Below are positions 35,024 through 43,911 of a stretch of DNA of 64,000 nt, one piece after another (the first letter of the stretch is position 1; each line of letters starts with the position of its first letter). The position numbers and the translations under genes were made by a program. The notes under the pieces are model-generated. The model had not been told where the DNA came from. It ran no database searches and saw only the letters and a program-made list of their open reading frames with translations. Source of the DNA: MED-G116 sp038107835 (GTDB taxonomy: Bacteria; Pseudomonadota; Alphaproteobacteria; Puniceispirillales; Puniceispirillaceae); contig JAYNHH010000004.1 in NCBI GenBank assembly GCA_038107835.1, positions 1-64,000 of the forward strand, in the 5' to 3' direction.

Positions 35024-36031
35024 ATGAAACCACGTATTGGCATTATTCCCGGTGAACCGGGAGGCATCGGGCCCGAACTGATTGCAAAATTGCTGAATGA
35101 TGCGGAAACATGCGAAAAGGCCGATATTCTGTTGATCGGCGATCAGCATTTGTTTGAACTGGGCCAGACGCAGGCGGGAATGGATTTCGCCATGACCAGC
35201 TGTGATGGCTGGCAGGATGACTGGGCCTCGCTGCCCGGCTTTGCGCTGCATGCGATGGATACGATCAGTTCAGACGGGGTCACCATTGCCGAGGTCACTC
35301 ATGCAGGCGGCCATTCAGCGCTGACCAATCTCAATTGCGCACTGGAAATGGCCCGCGATGGGATCATCGACGCGATCATGTTTGGCCCCTTCAACAAGGC
35401 TGGCCTGATTGAGGCCGGTCTTGGCCATGAGGATGAACTGCATTACATGGCGGAATTTCTGGGTGTTGAGAGCTATATTTCAGAAATGAATACGCTCAAT
35501 GGCATCTGGACAAGCCGTGTTTCCAGCCATATCGCGCTGAAAGACGTTCCCAACTTCATCAATGAGCATCGCATTTCCGAGGCGGTGGATCTGATCGACA
35601 GGACATTGCGCCGCTCTGGCATTGACCGTCCGCGCCTGTCAGTTGCCGCGCTCAATCCGCATGCTGGCGACAATGGCAATTTCGGCATGGAGGAGATCGA
35701 GGTCATCGGCCCAGCCGTCGAGAAGCTGCAGCACAAGCAGCTGAATGTCGATGGTCCCTGGCCCTCGGATACGGTGTTTCTGAAAGCCAAGGCCGGCGAG
35801 GTCGACGGCATCATCACCATGTATCATGATCAGGGCCAGATCGCGCTGAAACTGATGGGTTTTGACCGTGGTGTAACCGTGCAGGGCGGCATCCCCTTTC
35901 CGGTGACGACACCCGCCCATGGCACCGCCTTTGACATTGCTGGCAGCGGCACCGCCGATGTTGGTGCCACACGCGAGGCCTTTCTGATTGCCTGTGACAT
36001 GGTCAGCCATTGGGAAAAGGCCGCCCAGTGA
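35024..36031 (+). CDS. PdxA-family 4-phospho-hydroxyacid dehydrogenase
   Basis: This 335-residue protein has the PdxA pattern: GIIPGEPGGIGPEL at the N-terminus, metal-binding His in GLGHEDEL and the NPHAGDNGNFG and PSDTVF segments, and GTAFDIAGSGTAD at the C-terminus. Housekeeping PdxA oxidises 4-phosphohydroxy-L-threonine for pyridoxal phosphate, but paralogues (PdxA2) in catabolic operons handle D-threonate/L-erythronate 4-phosphate and similar acids. Its place behind GntR and a sugar-acid lyase favours the catabolic role. No DUF1537 kinase, the usual PdxA2 partner, is nearby. Confidence 0.82.
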   Translation: MKPRIGIIPGEPGGIGPELIAKLLNDAETCEKADILLIGDQHLFELGQTQAGMDFAMTSCDGWQDDWASLPGFALHAMDTISSDGVTIAEVTHAGGHSALTNLNCALEMARDGIIDAIMFGPFNKAGLIEAGLGHEDELHYMAEFLGVESYISEMNTLNGIWTSRVSSHIALKDVPNFINEHRISEAVDLIDRTLRRSGIDRPRLSVAALNPHAGDNGNFGMEEIEVIGPAVEKLQHKQLNVDGPWPSDTVFLKAKAGEVDGIITMYHDQGQIALKLMGFDRGVTVQGGIPFPVTTPAHGTAFDIAGSGTADVGATREAFLIACDMVSHWEKAAQ

Positions 36032-36043
36032 TATCTGGATGAA

Positions 36044-37528
36044 TCAGGATTTCCGCTGCTTTGTGATCATCTTCACAATCTGCGAACCAAACAGGCCAAG
36101 GAATGACAGCACCAGGAACAGCAACGCCAGTGGCTGCGCGAAAATCAGCCACCAGGCCCCATCAAACATCTTCAGCGAATTCTGCAGATTAACCTCGACC
36201 ATATGGCCAAGGATCAGACCAACAGCAATCGGTGCCACGGAAAACCCATGACGGCGGGCAAAGAAGCCGATTACACCAAAAATCAGGGCGATCCAGACAT
36301 CAAGCAATGACGCGCTCAACGCGTAGGCACCAATCACCGACAAGGCAAAGACAATCGGCCACAGGATCGAGGTTGGGACCATCGAGATGCGCGCAAACAG
36401 CTTTGCCGCATAGAGGCCCATCGCCAGGAAAATGATGTTGGCAACAAGCATCGCTCCAAAAATCTGGTAGACCGTGCCGACCTGCTCGGTAAACAGATAG
36501 GGTCCCGGACGCAGGCCATGCACCATCAATCCGACGAGAATGATCGCTGTTGTGCCACTGCCGGGAATGCCCAGAACCATTGTTGGCACCATCGCCCCAC
36601 CCGTTGCAGCGTTATTGGCTGCCTCTGCGCCGGCAATTCCCTCGACAGCGCCCTTGCCAAATTCTTCCTTGTTCTTTGACCAGCGCCGCGCCTCGGAATA
36701 GCCGATCATCGAAGCCACAGTCGCCCCTTCTGCTGGCAGAATGCCGATGAAGGTGCCGATTCCCGAAGACCGCACGATGGTTCGCCAAATCCGCCTGTAA
36801 TCTTCCCTGGACGGCAGTTTGACAGCTTTCAGGCTGATCACCTCGGCCACCAGATGCGCCTTCTTTGACTGCACCAGCAACTCAGAAATGGCAAACAGGC
36901 CAATCATCACCGGTACAAAGGACAGGCCTTCATACAATTCGTAATTGCCAAACATGAAACGTTCAATCGAGGTCACGCGCTCGGCGCCAATTGTTGCCAG
37001 CCAAACACCGAAAATGCCACCAATCAGATTGCGCACAGCGCCCCCTGCCCCCACGCTGGCAAGCATCGACAGGCCGAAGATCGTCAGGGCAAAATATTCC
37101 GGCGGTCTGAATTCGTAGGCAACACGCGCCAGCATGGGCGCGGCAAAACACAGCACGATAATTGAGAAAATACCGCCAATGGTGCTGGCAACAACGGCAA
37201 TGCCAAGCGCCCGGCCAGCCTCGCCACGCTGGGCAAGCGGAAAGCCGTCAAAGGTGGTGGCCGCTGCCGCCGAGGTGCCCGGCGTGTTGATCAGGATCGC
37301 GGTTATCGACCCGGCAAAGGTTGCCGAAACATAGAGCGTCGCCAACACCGCGATGGCATGCACCGGCGACATCGTCAGGGTGAAGGGCAGCAACAGTGCC
37401 GCCCCGGTGGTGGCACCGAGTCCAGGCAGCACACCGATCACAATGCCACCAATTGTGGTAACAAAAATCAGCAGCAGCAGATACGGATCCAGCATGACCG
37501 AAGCCATGGCCGAGAGTGCCTCATACAT
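36044..37528 (-). CDS. tctA: tripartite tricarboxylate transporter, large permease TctA
   Basis: This 494-residue integral membrane protein has about ten to twelve helices and the TctA family blocks GVLPGLGATTGAALLLPFT, NTPGTSAAAATTFDGFPLAQRGEAGRALG and VMVLGIPGSGTTAIILVGL-like segments. With TctB and the periplasmic TctC it imports carboxylates using the ion gradient. The ATG at 37528 has GGGGAG 7 nt upstream. It is the last gene of tctC-tctB-tctA and converges with the PdxA-like gene. Confidence 0.94.
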   Translation of the reverse strand: MYEALSAMASVMLDPYLLLLIFVTTIGGIVIGVLPGLGATTGAALLLPFTLTMSPVHAIAVLATLYVSATFAGSITAILINTPGTSAAAATTFDGFPLAQRGEAGRALGIAVVASTIGGIFSIIVLCFAAPMLARVAYEFRPPEYFALTIFGLSMLASVGAGGAVRNLIGGIFGVWLATIGAERVTSIERFMFGNYELYEGLSFVPVMIGLFAISELLVQSKKAHLVAEVISLKAVKLPSREDYRRIWRTIVRSSGIGTFIGILPAEGATVASMIGYSEARRWSKNKEEFGKGAVEGIAGAEAANNAATGGAMVPTMVLGIPGSGTTAIILVGLMVHGLRPGPYLFTEQVGTVYQIFGAMLVANIIFLAMGLYAAKLFARISMVPTSILWPIVFALSVIGAYALSASLLDVWIALIFGVIGFFARRHGFSVAPIAVGLILGHMVEVNLQNSLKMFDGAWWLIFAQPLALLFLVLSFLGLFGSQIVKMITKQRKS

Positions 37529-37540
37529 TGCGCGTCTCCC

Positions 37541-37996
37541 CTAACCGTAATACCAGTTTGTGATCAGCCCACGCGGGAACCTGATCTTCAGCACTTCATC
37601 AAAAACAAGGAACAGCGTCAGCGGCACGGTAACCGCGACAAGACCGGCAACATGCAGGCGGCGCTCTCCCCATGATACGCTGAGCAGAAAGACGACAGCG
37701 GCGATCGCAATGAAGAAATCCGTATAGACGGTCAAAAGATAGAACAGAGCGAACAGACCAATGCTTATCCAAGTGGTTGGACCTTCCATCTTTACCGGTG
37801 CAGGCGGGTTTCTCAAATTCTGCCAGACCATAATGACAACCAGCAACAGATTGATCACCATCAGGAAAATGGGAAAGGATCGCGGTTGCATGCTGGCCCC
37901 GACAATCAGTGGCGGCGACACTCTGAGCTGCAGGGCGAGATAGATGATCACCACCGAAAACAGGGCAATGATAGCTGGAATGACTAACGGTCGCAT
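37541..37996 (-). CDS. tctB: tripartite tricarboxylate transporter, small permease TctB
   Basis: This 151-residue protein has four hydrophobic helices and the DUF1468/TctB pattern (AxxFP near the end of helix 1, here ASMQPRSFPIFLM). The ATG at 37996 places the first helix at the N-terminus; a longer in-frame start is possible. It lies between tctC and tctA. A strong hairpin separates it from tctC. Confidence 0.88.
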   Translation of the reverse strand: MRPLVIPAIIALFSVVIIYLALQLRVSPPLIVGASMQPRSFPIFLMVINLLLVVIMVWQNLRNPPAPVKMEGPTTWISIGLFALFYLLTVYTDFFIAIAAVVFLLSVSWGERRLHVAGLVAVTVPLTLFLVFDEVLKIRFPRGLITNWYYG

Positions 37997-38020
37997 GGTG
38001 ATTGGCCCCGGTTGCAAAAC

Positions 38021-38050
38021 TGGTGGGCAGCGCAAAAACACTGCCCACCA
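38021..38050 (-). terminator. tctC-tctB intercistronic hairpin
   Basis: A perfect 10-bp stem TGGTGGGCAG / CTGCCCACCA with a 10-nt loop (TGTTTTTGCG), followed by GTTTTGC, lies between tctC and tctB on the minus strand. Such structures commonly stabilise the upstream transcript or partially terminate, giving excess periplasmic binding protein over permease. Confidence 0.6.
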
Positions 38051-38069
38051 ACAAGTTCAAACAGAATGC

Positions 38070-39044
38070 CTATTCGATCAGACCCATTTCCTTGAGGGCC
38101 GGCCCAAATTCACCAACCATCATCTTGATCTGCTCACCCCAGGCGCCAGATTCCATTGGCGAGGTGTCGTCAAGGCCGGAATTCATCAGATAGGCCTGAT
38201 AGAGCGAGTGACCCATGGCCTTCATCATCGCTGCTTCCAGCTCGGCGCGGCGCTCTTCAGAGACACCAGCATGGGTAACAAAACCGCGGGTTGTTGAGAG
38301 AACCAGATCAATTCCCATTTCCTTGGCAGTCTTTGCGGCCGGGATCGGGTCCATACGGTTTTCACCAAGAATAACCAGCGGGCACAGATCACCTGCCTCG
38401 ATTGGCGCTGACGCCTCAGACAAATTCAGTGTGCCAACATCTACCGCACCGGCAACAACCTGGGTTGCCAGCTCACCGCCGCCGCCAAATGGAATGTAGG
38501 TCGGCATTGGCTGCCCCATGCGCTTGGCCCACAGATACACGGTCAGATGATCGATTGTGCCTGATGAGGTTCCACCAAATTTCATCGCATCGCCATTCTT
38601 CATGCCAGCGACAAAATCCTCAGGGGTTTTGTAAGGGCTGGTTTTACAGTTCACCATCAGGATCTGCGGGTCATTCGTACCGCGGGCGATTGGAGCCATA
38701 TCCTCGACAGTCAGATCTGTCATGCCCTTGGCCATGGCAATGGCGTGACCAACAGTGAAAGTCAGGACTGTGTTGCCATCGGCTGGACGGCTGTGGAAAT
38801 ACTGCATTGCCGCAGCACCACCACCGCCACGCTTGTTGACAACAACCATATCCTGCTTGAGATGACGACGTGTGCGGATCATCATCATTCTTGAGTTGAC
38901 GTCGGTACCGCCACCAGCACCGGCGTGGGTAACAACCTCAATGGTGCCCTCAGCCGCAACCGCTGGCGCTGTTGTCATCGCCATGACACCAGCCATTGAT
39001 GCGATGCCGACACCGGCCGCAAGTATCTGCTTTGAATTGAACAT
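38070..39044 (-). CDS. tctC: tripartite tricarboxylate transporter substrate-binding protein TctC
   Basis: A 324-residue protein with a Sec signal peptide (hydrophobic stretch then AVAAEG, cleavage about residue 31) and the TctC fold (VVTHAGAGGGTDVNSRMM, VVNKRGGGGAAAMQYF, PFGGGGELATQVVAGAVDVG). It binds a carboxylate in the periplasm. The start has GGGAGG 6 nt upstream. A TGGTATACCA operator lies about 160 bases upstream, tying uptake to the GntR regulon. Confidence 0.92.
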   Translation of the reverse strand: MFNSKQILAAGVGIASMAGVMAMTTAPAVAAEGTIEVVTHAGAGGGTDVNSRMMMIRTRRHLKQDMVVVNKRGGGGAAAMQYFHSRPADGNTVLTFTVGHAIAMAKGMTDLTVEDMAPIARGTNDPQILMVNCKTSPYKTPEDFVAGMKNGDAMKFGGTSSGTIDHLTVYLWAKRMGQPMPTYIPFGGGGELATQVVAGAVDVGTLNLSEASAPIEAGDLCPLVILGENRMDPIPAAKTAKEMGIDLVLSTTRGFVTHAGVSEERRAELEAAMMKAMGHSLYQAYLMNSGLDDTSPMESGAWGEQIKMMVGEFGPALKEMGLIE

Positions 39045-39201
39045 TTGTTTCCTCCCAGAACTTGAAATTCAGAATGTTTTACTCAATTGGTCTGACCGGT
39101 GTTATCCGGCCATTTATCTATTTGTGCCCCGGCTAATGCCGATGTGGCACTTACCCGAACCTTCAGTGCAAACGGCATCATATCAACACCGTTCCAAATT
39201 A

Positions 39202-39211
39202 TGGTATACCA
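39202..39211. promoter_or_regulatory. UxuR/GntR-type operator upstream of tctCBA
   Basis: A perfect TGGTATACCA within AAATTATGGTATACCAAAATTT, in the 289-base gap 39045-39333 between tctC and the upstream gene. That gap holds no gene that I can support. Confidence 0.65.
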
Positions 39212-39333
39212 AAATTTCTGGCGAAACAACGCTCAATTACGCAAAATAAGCATTGTGTGAGACAGATTTCATTCGCAAGTTAACATATTGATTTTATGAA
39301 TTTTTATTTTAGGTTCGAGTGCTGTTCAGCAAC

Positions 39334-40176
39334 TTACGATATAGTGACACCTGCCTCAGCCGCCCGTGCCATCATATAATCCCGGCCTGTCAGCATATCC
39401 TCAATGCTGGCAAAGCCATTCATATAATGCCCCTGATAGCCAAGCCCCTCGATCTTGGCGAACATCGCACCAAAATCAATGGTTCCCTCGCCGGGTCGCT
39501 GGTGAATTTCGTAGGAGCCATTATTGTCGGCAAGCCGCACCTCGTGGCACAGCGAAAAATCCATCGCCTCTATGAAGCCATCAATGCCGACACCGGGCAG
39601 AAAATGCGCGTGGTTGGCGGTAAAAGACCAGCGCAGGGCCGGATTTTCGATCTGGCGGAAGAAATACATACATTCGGCTGGTGTCACTGGCATGTAATTG
39701 ACCTCCGCCAGCACCGGCTCCCAGTTCAGATTCTCGAGGAGCAAGAGCACACTCCGGCTCTCAGCATAATCCGCAATGCGCCGCAGCCGGTCGATTGAGG
39801 CCTGCATGCGCAGTTCACGGCAGGCGGTAAAATGATAACCGCCATGGACGACGATCCACCCGGCACCAACCCTGCCGGCAAGATCAATATAGGCACGCAG
39901 ATACTGATCAACGGCATCGCGGCAAAATGGTGAGATTTCGGCAACATTTACACCGGAAAGAGTATGCAAACCAAGTTTGACACCATGCGTCTCGGTCAGG
40001 TTGCGCACCTGCCGACAGCGCTCATCATCAAAGGACTCCAGCTGGTTTGGCGCTATATCGGTCTGCGCATCAATGAAATGAACGTCATTGGCCGCAGCCC
40101 AGACAATCCCCTCCTCAACCGGGACACGCCGCCCAAGATCAATACCAATACGCTGCTTCAGATTGAGCTTTGCCAT
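39334..40176 (-). CDS. TIM-barrel (xylose isomerase-like / AP endonuclease family 2) protein
   Basis: This 280-residue protein shows the alternating beta/alpha pattern of the sugar-phosphate isomerase/epimerase-like TIM barrels, with metal-ligand motifs WIVVHGGYHF, LLLLENLNWEP, NHAHF and RPGEGTIDFG. These enzymes isomerise or epimerise sugars, keto acids or inositols. It is the last gene of the CoA-transferase, enoyl-CoA hydratase, TIM-barrel unit. The second of two adjacent ATGs (40176) has better spacing from GGAGGA. Confidence 0.82.
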   Translation of the reverse strand: MAKLNLKQRIGIDLGRRVPVEEGIVWAAANDVHFIDAQTDIAPNQLESFDDERCRQVRNLTETHGVKLGLHTLSGVNVAEISPFCRDAVDQYLRAYIDLAGRVGAGWIVVHGGYHFTACRELRMQASIDRLRRIADYAESRSVLLLLENLNWEPVLAEVNYMPVTPAECMYFFRQIENPALRWSFTANHAHFLPGVGIDGFIEAMDFSLCHEVRLADNNGSYEIHQRPGEGTIDFGAMFAKIEGLGYQGHYMNGFASIEDMLTGRDYMMARAAEAGVTIS

Positions 40177-40209
40177 CATTCCTCCTCACGCCCGAAACCC
40201 GCAGGGCAT

Positions 40210-41022
40210 CTAACGGCCCTTAAAGACAGGCTTTCGCTTTTCCATGAAAGCGCGGCGGCCCTCAATATAATCCTCGCTCTCGAAACAGCCTGTCACCAAG
40301 GCCTCGATCCGGGCCAGGTCACGATCGCTGTCGGGCTTGTGCAATTCACGGGTAATGGCCTTGATTGACGCCATCGTGAGCGGAGCATTTTCGGCAATCC
40401 GCGTGGCATAATCGGCAACATAGGCGGACAGCATATGCGCCGGCATCACCCGGTTCACCAACCCCATCTCCTGCGCCTCCTCAGCGGTGAACTGACGCGC
40501 GGTGAAGAATATCTCCTTGACCATGGACGGGCCAACCAGATCAGCCAACCGCTTGACCCCGTCAAATCCATAGCCAACTCCGAGCTTGGCAGCCGGAACG
40601 GCAAAACGGCTTCGGTCCTCGCAGATGCGCAGATCACAGGCAACCGCCAACCCCATGCCCCCACCAATGCAATAGCCTTGAATCATTGCAATGGTTGGTT
40701 TGGGGAAGCTGAAAACAGCATCATAGAATGTCTTTGTCGCCGCACTGTAAATCGCAACATCATCGCTGCTTGCGCGTTCCTTTTCGAATTTCGAGATATC
40801 GGCGCCTGAGGCAAAGGCCTTGCCACCGCCACCCCGGATGACCAGCAACCGTGCGCACGGATCTACCGCCATCGCCATTACCTGGGCTGCGGCAGCCTCA
40901 TACATAGCCAGCGAGATGGCGTTATGGCGCTCTGGATTATTGATGACCAGATAGCCGATATTGCCGACGACGCCAGCCAGAATCTTGCCATCGGCAAACT
41001 CATCAAGCTCAGAAAATTTCAT
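40210..41022 (-). CDS. enoyl-CoA hydratase/isomerase family protein
   Basis: This 270-residue crotonase has the oxyanion-hole segments KAFASGADISKFE and GYCIGGGMGLAVACDLRI. The catalytic-Glu block reads FAVPAAKLGVGYG, lacking the usual PE, so the reaction may not be standard hydration. It overlaps the CoA-transferase gene by 4 bases, suggesting that it acts on the CoA thioester formed by that enzyme. Confidence 0.87.
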   Translation of the reverse strand: MKFSELDEFADGKILAGVVGNIGYLVINNPERHNAISLAMYEAAAAQVMAMAVDPCARLLVIRGGGGKAFASGADISKFEKERASSDDVAIYSAATKTFYDAVFSFPKPTIAMIQGYCIGGGMGLAVACDLRICEDRSRFAVPAAKLGVGYGFDGVKRLADLVGPSMVKEIFFTARQFTAEEAQEMGLVNRVMPAHMLSAYVADYATRIAENAPLTMASIKAITRELHKPDSDRDLARIEALVTGCFESEDYIEGRRAFMEKRKPVFKGR

Positions 41023-42203
41023 AGGACGCCCTTATCCTCAAACGCTGCTATTTCAGCCTCGCTATACTCAAACTCAGTTAAAATCTCGTGCGTATGCTGG
41101 CCCAGTTTTGGGGGTGGACGCCGAATGGAGGGTTCGGACTCACTCATGATGATCGGTTGCCCGACGATCTGTGTTGCTCCTCGTTCCTGACTGTCCATAT
41201 CCCGGGCCATACCAAGATGTGCGACCTGGGGATTGGCAAAAACCCTGTCGATGCTGTTGATCTCACCACAGGGAACACCAACCTCGTTGAGGCGGGTGAT
41301 CCAATTCTCAGACGTGTCAGTGCGGGTGTTCTCATTGATCAGCGCATTCAGCGTGTCACGGTGATCGCTGCGGGATTCGGCTTCGGCGTAGATATCAGCG
41401 CCCAACCGTGGATCACCAATCTCGTCCTTCAATCGCAGCCATATATGCTGTCCTGCAGCGGCGATGTTGATATGGCCGTCGGATGTCTCGAACACGCCTG
41501 TTGGAATTGATTTGGGATGGTTGTTGCCAGCCTGATGCGGCACCTCACCATCCATCAGCCAGCGTGTGGCCTGAAAATCAAGCATCGCGATCTGCGCCTG
41601 CAACAGTGAGGTCTGCACCCATTGCCCCACACCTGTTTTTTCCCGGCCAAGCAAGGCCAGCAGCACGCCCTGTGCCGCAAAGCCGCCAGCTGTCAGATCA
41701 GCAATGGGAATACCAACGCGCATCGGCCCCTCACCGGGTGTACCGGTGATTGACATCAATCCGCCCATACCCTGGGCGATCTGGTCAAAGCCGGGCCGTG
41801 TGGCAAGCGGCCCATCTTGGCCAAAGCCGGAGATCGATGCATAGACGATGCGCGGATTGATCGCCCTTATCGTTTCATAGTCGAGACCAAGGCGGAATTT
41901 TACGTCCGGCCGATAGTTCTCCACAATCACATCGGCGCGGCTTGCCAGGCGCTTGAAAATGGCCAGACCAGACTCATGCTTGAGATTGAGAACAATTGAA
42001 CGCTTGTTCCGGTGTAGATTCTGAAAATCTGAGCCTTCACGTGAGCCGCCCATATCCGCACCTGCCGCATGTGGTGCCTCAATCTTGATGACATTTGCAC
42101 CCCAATCAGCCAGCTGGCGCACACAGGTCGGCCCGGAACGAACACGCGTCAGATCAAGAACGGTGATATGTGACAGAATATCGCTGGCCGGTTCAAACAC
42201 CAT
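41019..42203 (-). CDS. class III (CaiB/BaiF) CoA-transferase
   Basis: This 394-residue family III CoA-transferase has the catalytic Asp in IADLTAGGFAAQG, the N-terminal VLDLTRVRSGPTC block and RNKRSIVLNLK. These enzymes move CoA between organic acids (for example oxalate, carnitine, mesaconate or succinate derivatives). The Arg-Ser-Gly run replaces the more usual VLAGP. It is the first gene of a three-gene unit and divergent from the malonyl-CoA synthetase gene, with an operator between. Confidence 0.9.
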   Translation of the reverse strand: MVFEPASDILSHITVLDLTRVRSGPTCVRQLADWGANVIKIEAPHAAGADMGGSREGSDFQNLHRNKRSIVLNLKHESGLAIFKRLASRADVIVENYRPDVKFRLGLDYETIRAINPRIVYASISGFGQDGPLATRPGFDQIAQGMGGLMSITGTPGEGPMRVGIPIADLTAGGFAAQGVLLALLGREKTGVGQWVQTSLLQAQIAMLDFQATRWLMDGEVPHQAGNNHPKSIPTGVFETSDGHINIAAAGQHIWLRLKDEIGDPRLGADIYAEAESRSDHRDTLNALINENTRTDTSENWITRLNEVGVPCGEINSIDRVFANPQVAHLGMARDMDSQERGATQIVGQPIIMSESEPSIRRPPPKLGQHTHEILTEFEYSEAEIAAFEDKGVL

Positions 42204-42266
42204 TTTTCCCTCATTTACTGTTTGGACTCGGTCTCTTCAACCTGGCAAAACCGCCCCATGACAAAA

Positions 42267-42276
42267 TTGTATACCA
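42267..42276. promoter_or_regulatory. GntR-type operator between the CoA-transferase and matB units
   Basis: TTGTATACCA, one mismatch from TGGTATACCA, within AAAATTGTATACCAAATTAAG. It lies 65 bases before the CoA-transferase start and about 130 before matB, so one site could control both divergent units. Confidence 0.55.
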
Positions 42277-42401
42277 AATTAAGAAGCCATTGCCCGACCT
42301 TGTCAATCGCCTTTGGCTGCGGCTTTTCGGACGCATTAAAATTGATCTGTGCGGTGAAAACAGCTACATCTTCTGGCGATATCTGCTTGGGATGAGTTTC
42401 G

Positions 42402-43907
42402 ATGACAAATTTTCTGTATGATGGGGTTTTTGCGCCCCATGCCGCCAGCGAGAAGGTGTTTTTGTTCACCCCTGCAGGTGAGATCAGCTATGCGGCTTTC
42501 ACCCAAATGACAAACCGTCTGGCGAACTGCCTCGTCAAAAATGGGCTGCAATCTGGTGACAGGGTGGCGGTACAGGCTGACAAATCGGTCACGCAGCTGG
42601 CCCTCTACGCCGCCACGATCAAGGCTGGTGGCGTCTATCTGCCGCTTAACACTGGCTACACACCACATGAGCTGGATTATTTTGTCGGTGATGCAAAGCC
42701 GGCGATCGTTGTCGTCGCCGACAGTATCAGCGCGGCGATCACGCCGCTGGCGGCAGGCATCAGGGCAACGCTGTTGACGCTGAATGCCGATGAGACCGGA
42801 AGCCTCACACGGCAGGCCGACACAGCCTCGGCAGATTTTGTGGCCATTGCCCGTGGCAGCGAGGATCTGGGAGCCATTCTCTATACCTCGGGGACAACCG
42901 GGCGGTCGAAGGGGGCCAAGCTGTGCCATCGCAATTTGTTGTCAAACGCCGAAGTGCTGGCCGAAAGCTGGAAATTCAGCAGCGATGACGTGCTGCTGCA
43001 TATGCTGCCAATCTATCATACCCATGGGCTGTTCGTTGCCAGCAATCTGCTCTGCATGGTCGGTGGCAGCATGATCTTCCTGCCGAAATTCTCCGCTGCA
43101 GATGCGCTTGCCTGGATGCCAAAAGCCAGCAGCATGATGGGGGTTCCAACCTTCTACACGCGGCTTCTCGATGCCCCGGAATTCACCCGCGAGGCTGCCA
43201 GCCATATGCGGCTGTTCATTTCCGGTTCTGCGCCCCTTCTGGCCGAGACACATATCCAGTTTGAGGAACGCACCGGCAAGATGATCCTCGAGCGCTATGG
43301 CATGACCGAAACCAATATGAGCATCTCAAACCCCTATGAGGGCGCGCGCATCGCCGGCACCGTGGGTAAACCCCTGCGTGGGGTTGAAATCCGCATTGCT
43401 GATGCCAAAACAGGAGAGCCTGTTGCAGCTGGCGAGATCGGGGTCATTGAACAACGCGGCGACAATGTGTTTCTGGGCTATTGGGAAATGCCTGAAAAGA
43501 CCGCTGAGTCCTTCCGTGATGACGGGTTTTTCATCACTGGCGACATGGCGCAGCAGGACGAGAATGGCTATATCACAATCGTTGGCCGCGACAAGGACCT
43601 GATCATTTCTGGCGGTCTGAACGTCTATCCAAAAGAGGTCGAGGGTCTGATCGATGAGATTGACGGCGTTCTGGAGTCAGCTGTGATCGGTGTCCCCCAC
43701 CGGGATTTTGGCGAGGCCGTGGTTGCTGTTGTCGTGCCGTCGGACAGCGCTCTGGATACAGGTTCAATCAGCGCCTCACTTGCTATGCGCATCGCCAAAT
43801 TCAAACAGCCAAAGGCGGTCATTCTGGCAGATGCCCTGCCCCGGAACACCATGGGCAAGGTTCAAAAAGCCGAATTGCGCAAAACCCATGCAGATCTGTT
43901 TGCCTGA
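42402..43907 (+). CDS. matB: malonyl-CoA synthetase-like AMP-forming ligase
   Basis: This 501-residue ANL-superfamily ligase has the phosphate loop YTSGTTGRSKGA, the ERYGMTETNMSISNP block, GRDKDLIISGGLNVYPKE and the catalytic Lys in RNTMGKVQK. The TETNMxxSNPYEG and PEKTAESFRDDGFFITGD features match MatB enzymes, which convert malonate or methylmalonate plus CoA to the thioester. The start follows a weak GGGATGAG. Other short dicarboxylates remain possible substrates. Confidence 0.87.
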   Translation: MTNFLYDGVFAPHAASEKVFLFTPAGEISYAAFTQMTNRLANCLVKNGLQSGDRVAVQADKSVTQLALYAATIKAGGVYLPLNTGYTPHELDYFVGDAKPAIVVVADSISAAITPLAAGIRATLLTLNADETGSLTRQADTASADFVAIARGSEDLGAILYTSGTTGRSKGAKLCHRNLLSNAEVLAESWKFSSDDVLLHMLPIYHTHGLFVASNLLCMVGGSMIFLPKFSAADALAWMPKASSMMGVPTFYTRLLDAPEFTREAASHMRLFISGSAPLLAETHIQFEERTGKMILERYGMTETNMSISNPYEGARIAGTVGKPLRGVEIRIADAKTGEPVAAGEIGVIEQRGDNVFLGYWEMPEKTAESFRDDGFFITGDMAQQDENGYITIVGRDKDLIISGGLNVYPKEVEGLIDEIDGVLESAVIGVPHRDFGEAVVAVVVPSDSALDTGSISASLAMRIAKFKQPKAVILADALPRNTMGKVQKAELRKTHADLFA

Positions 43908-43911
43908 CAGC

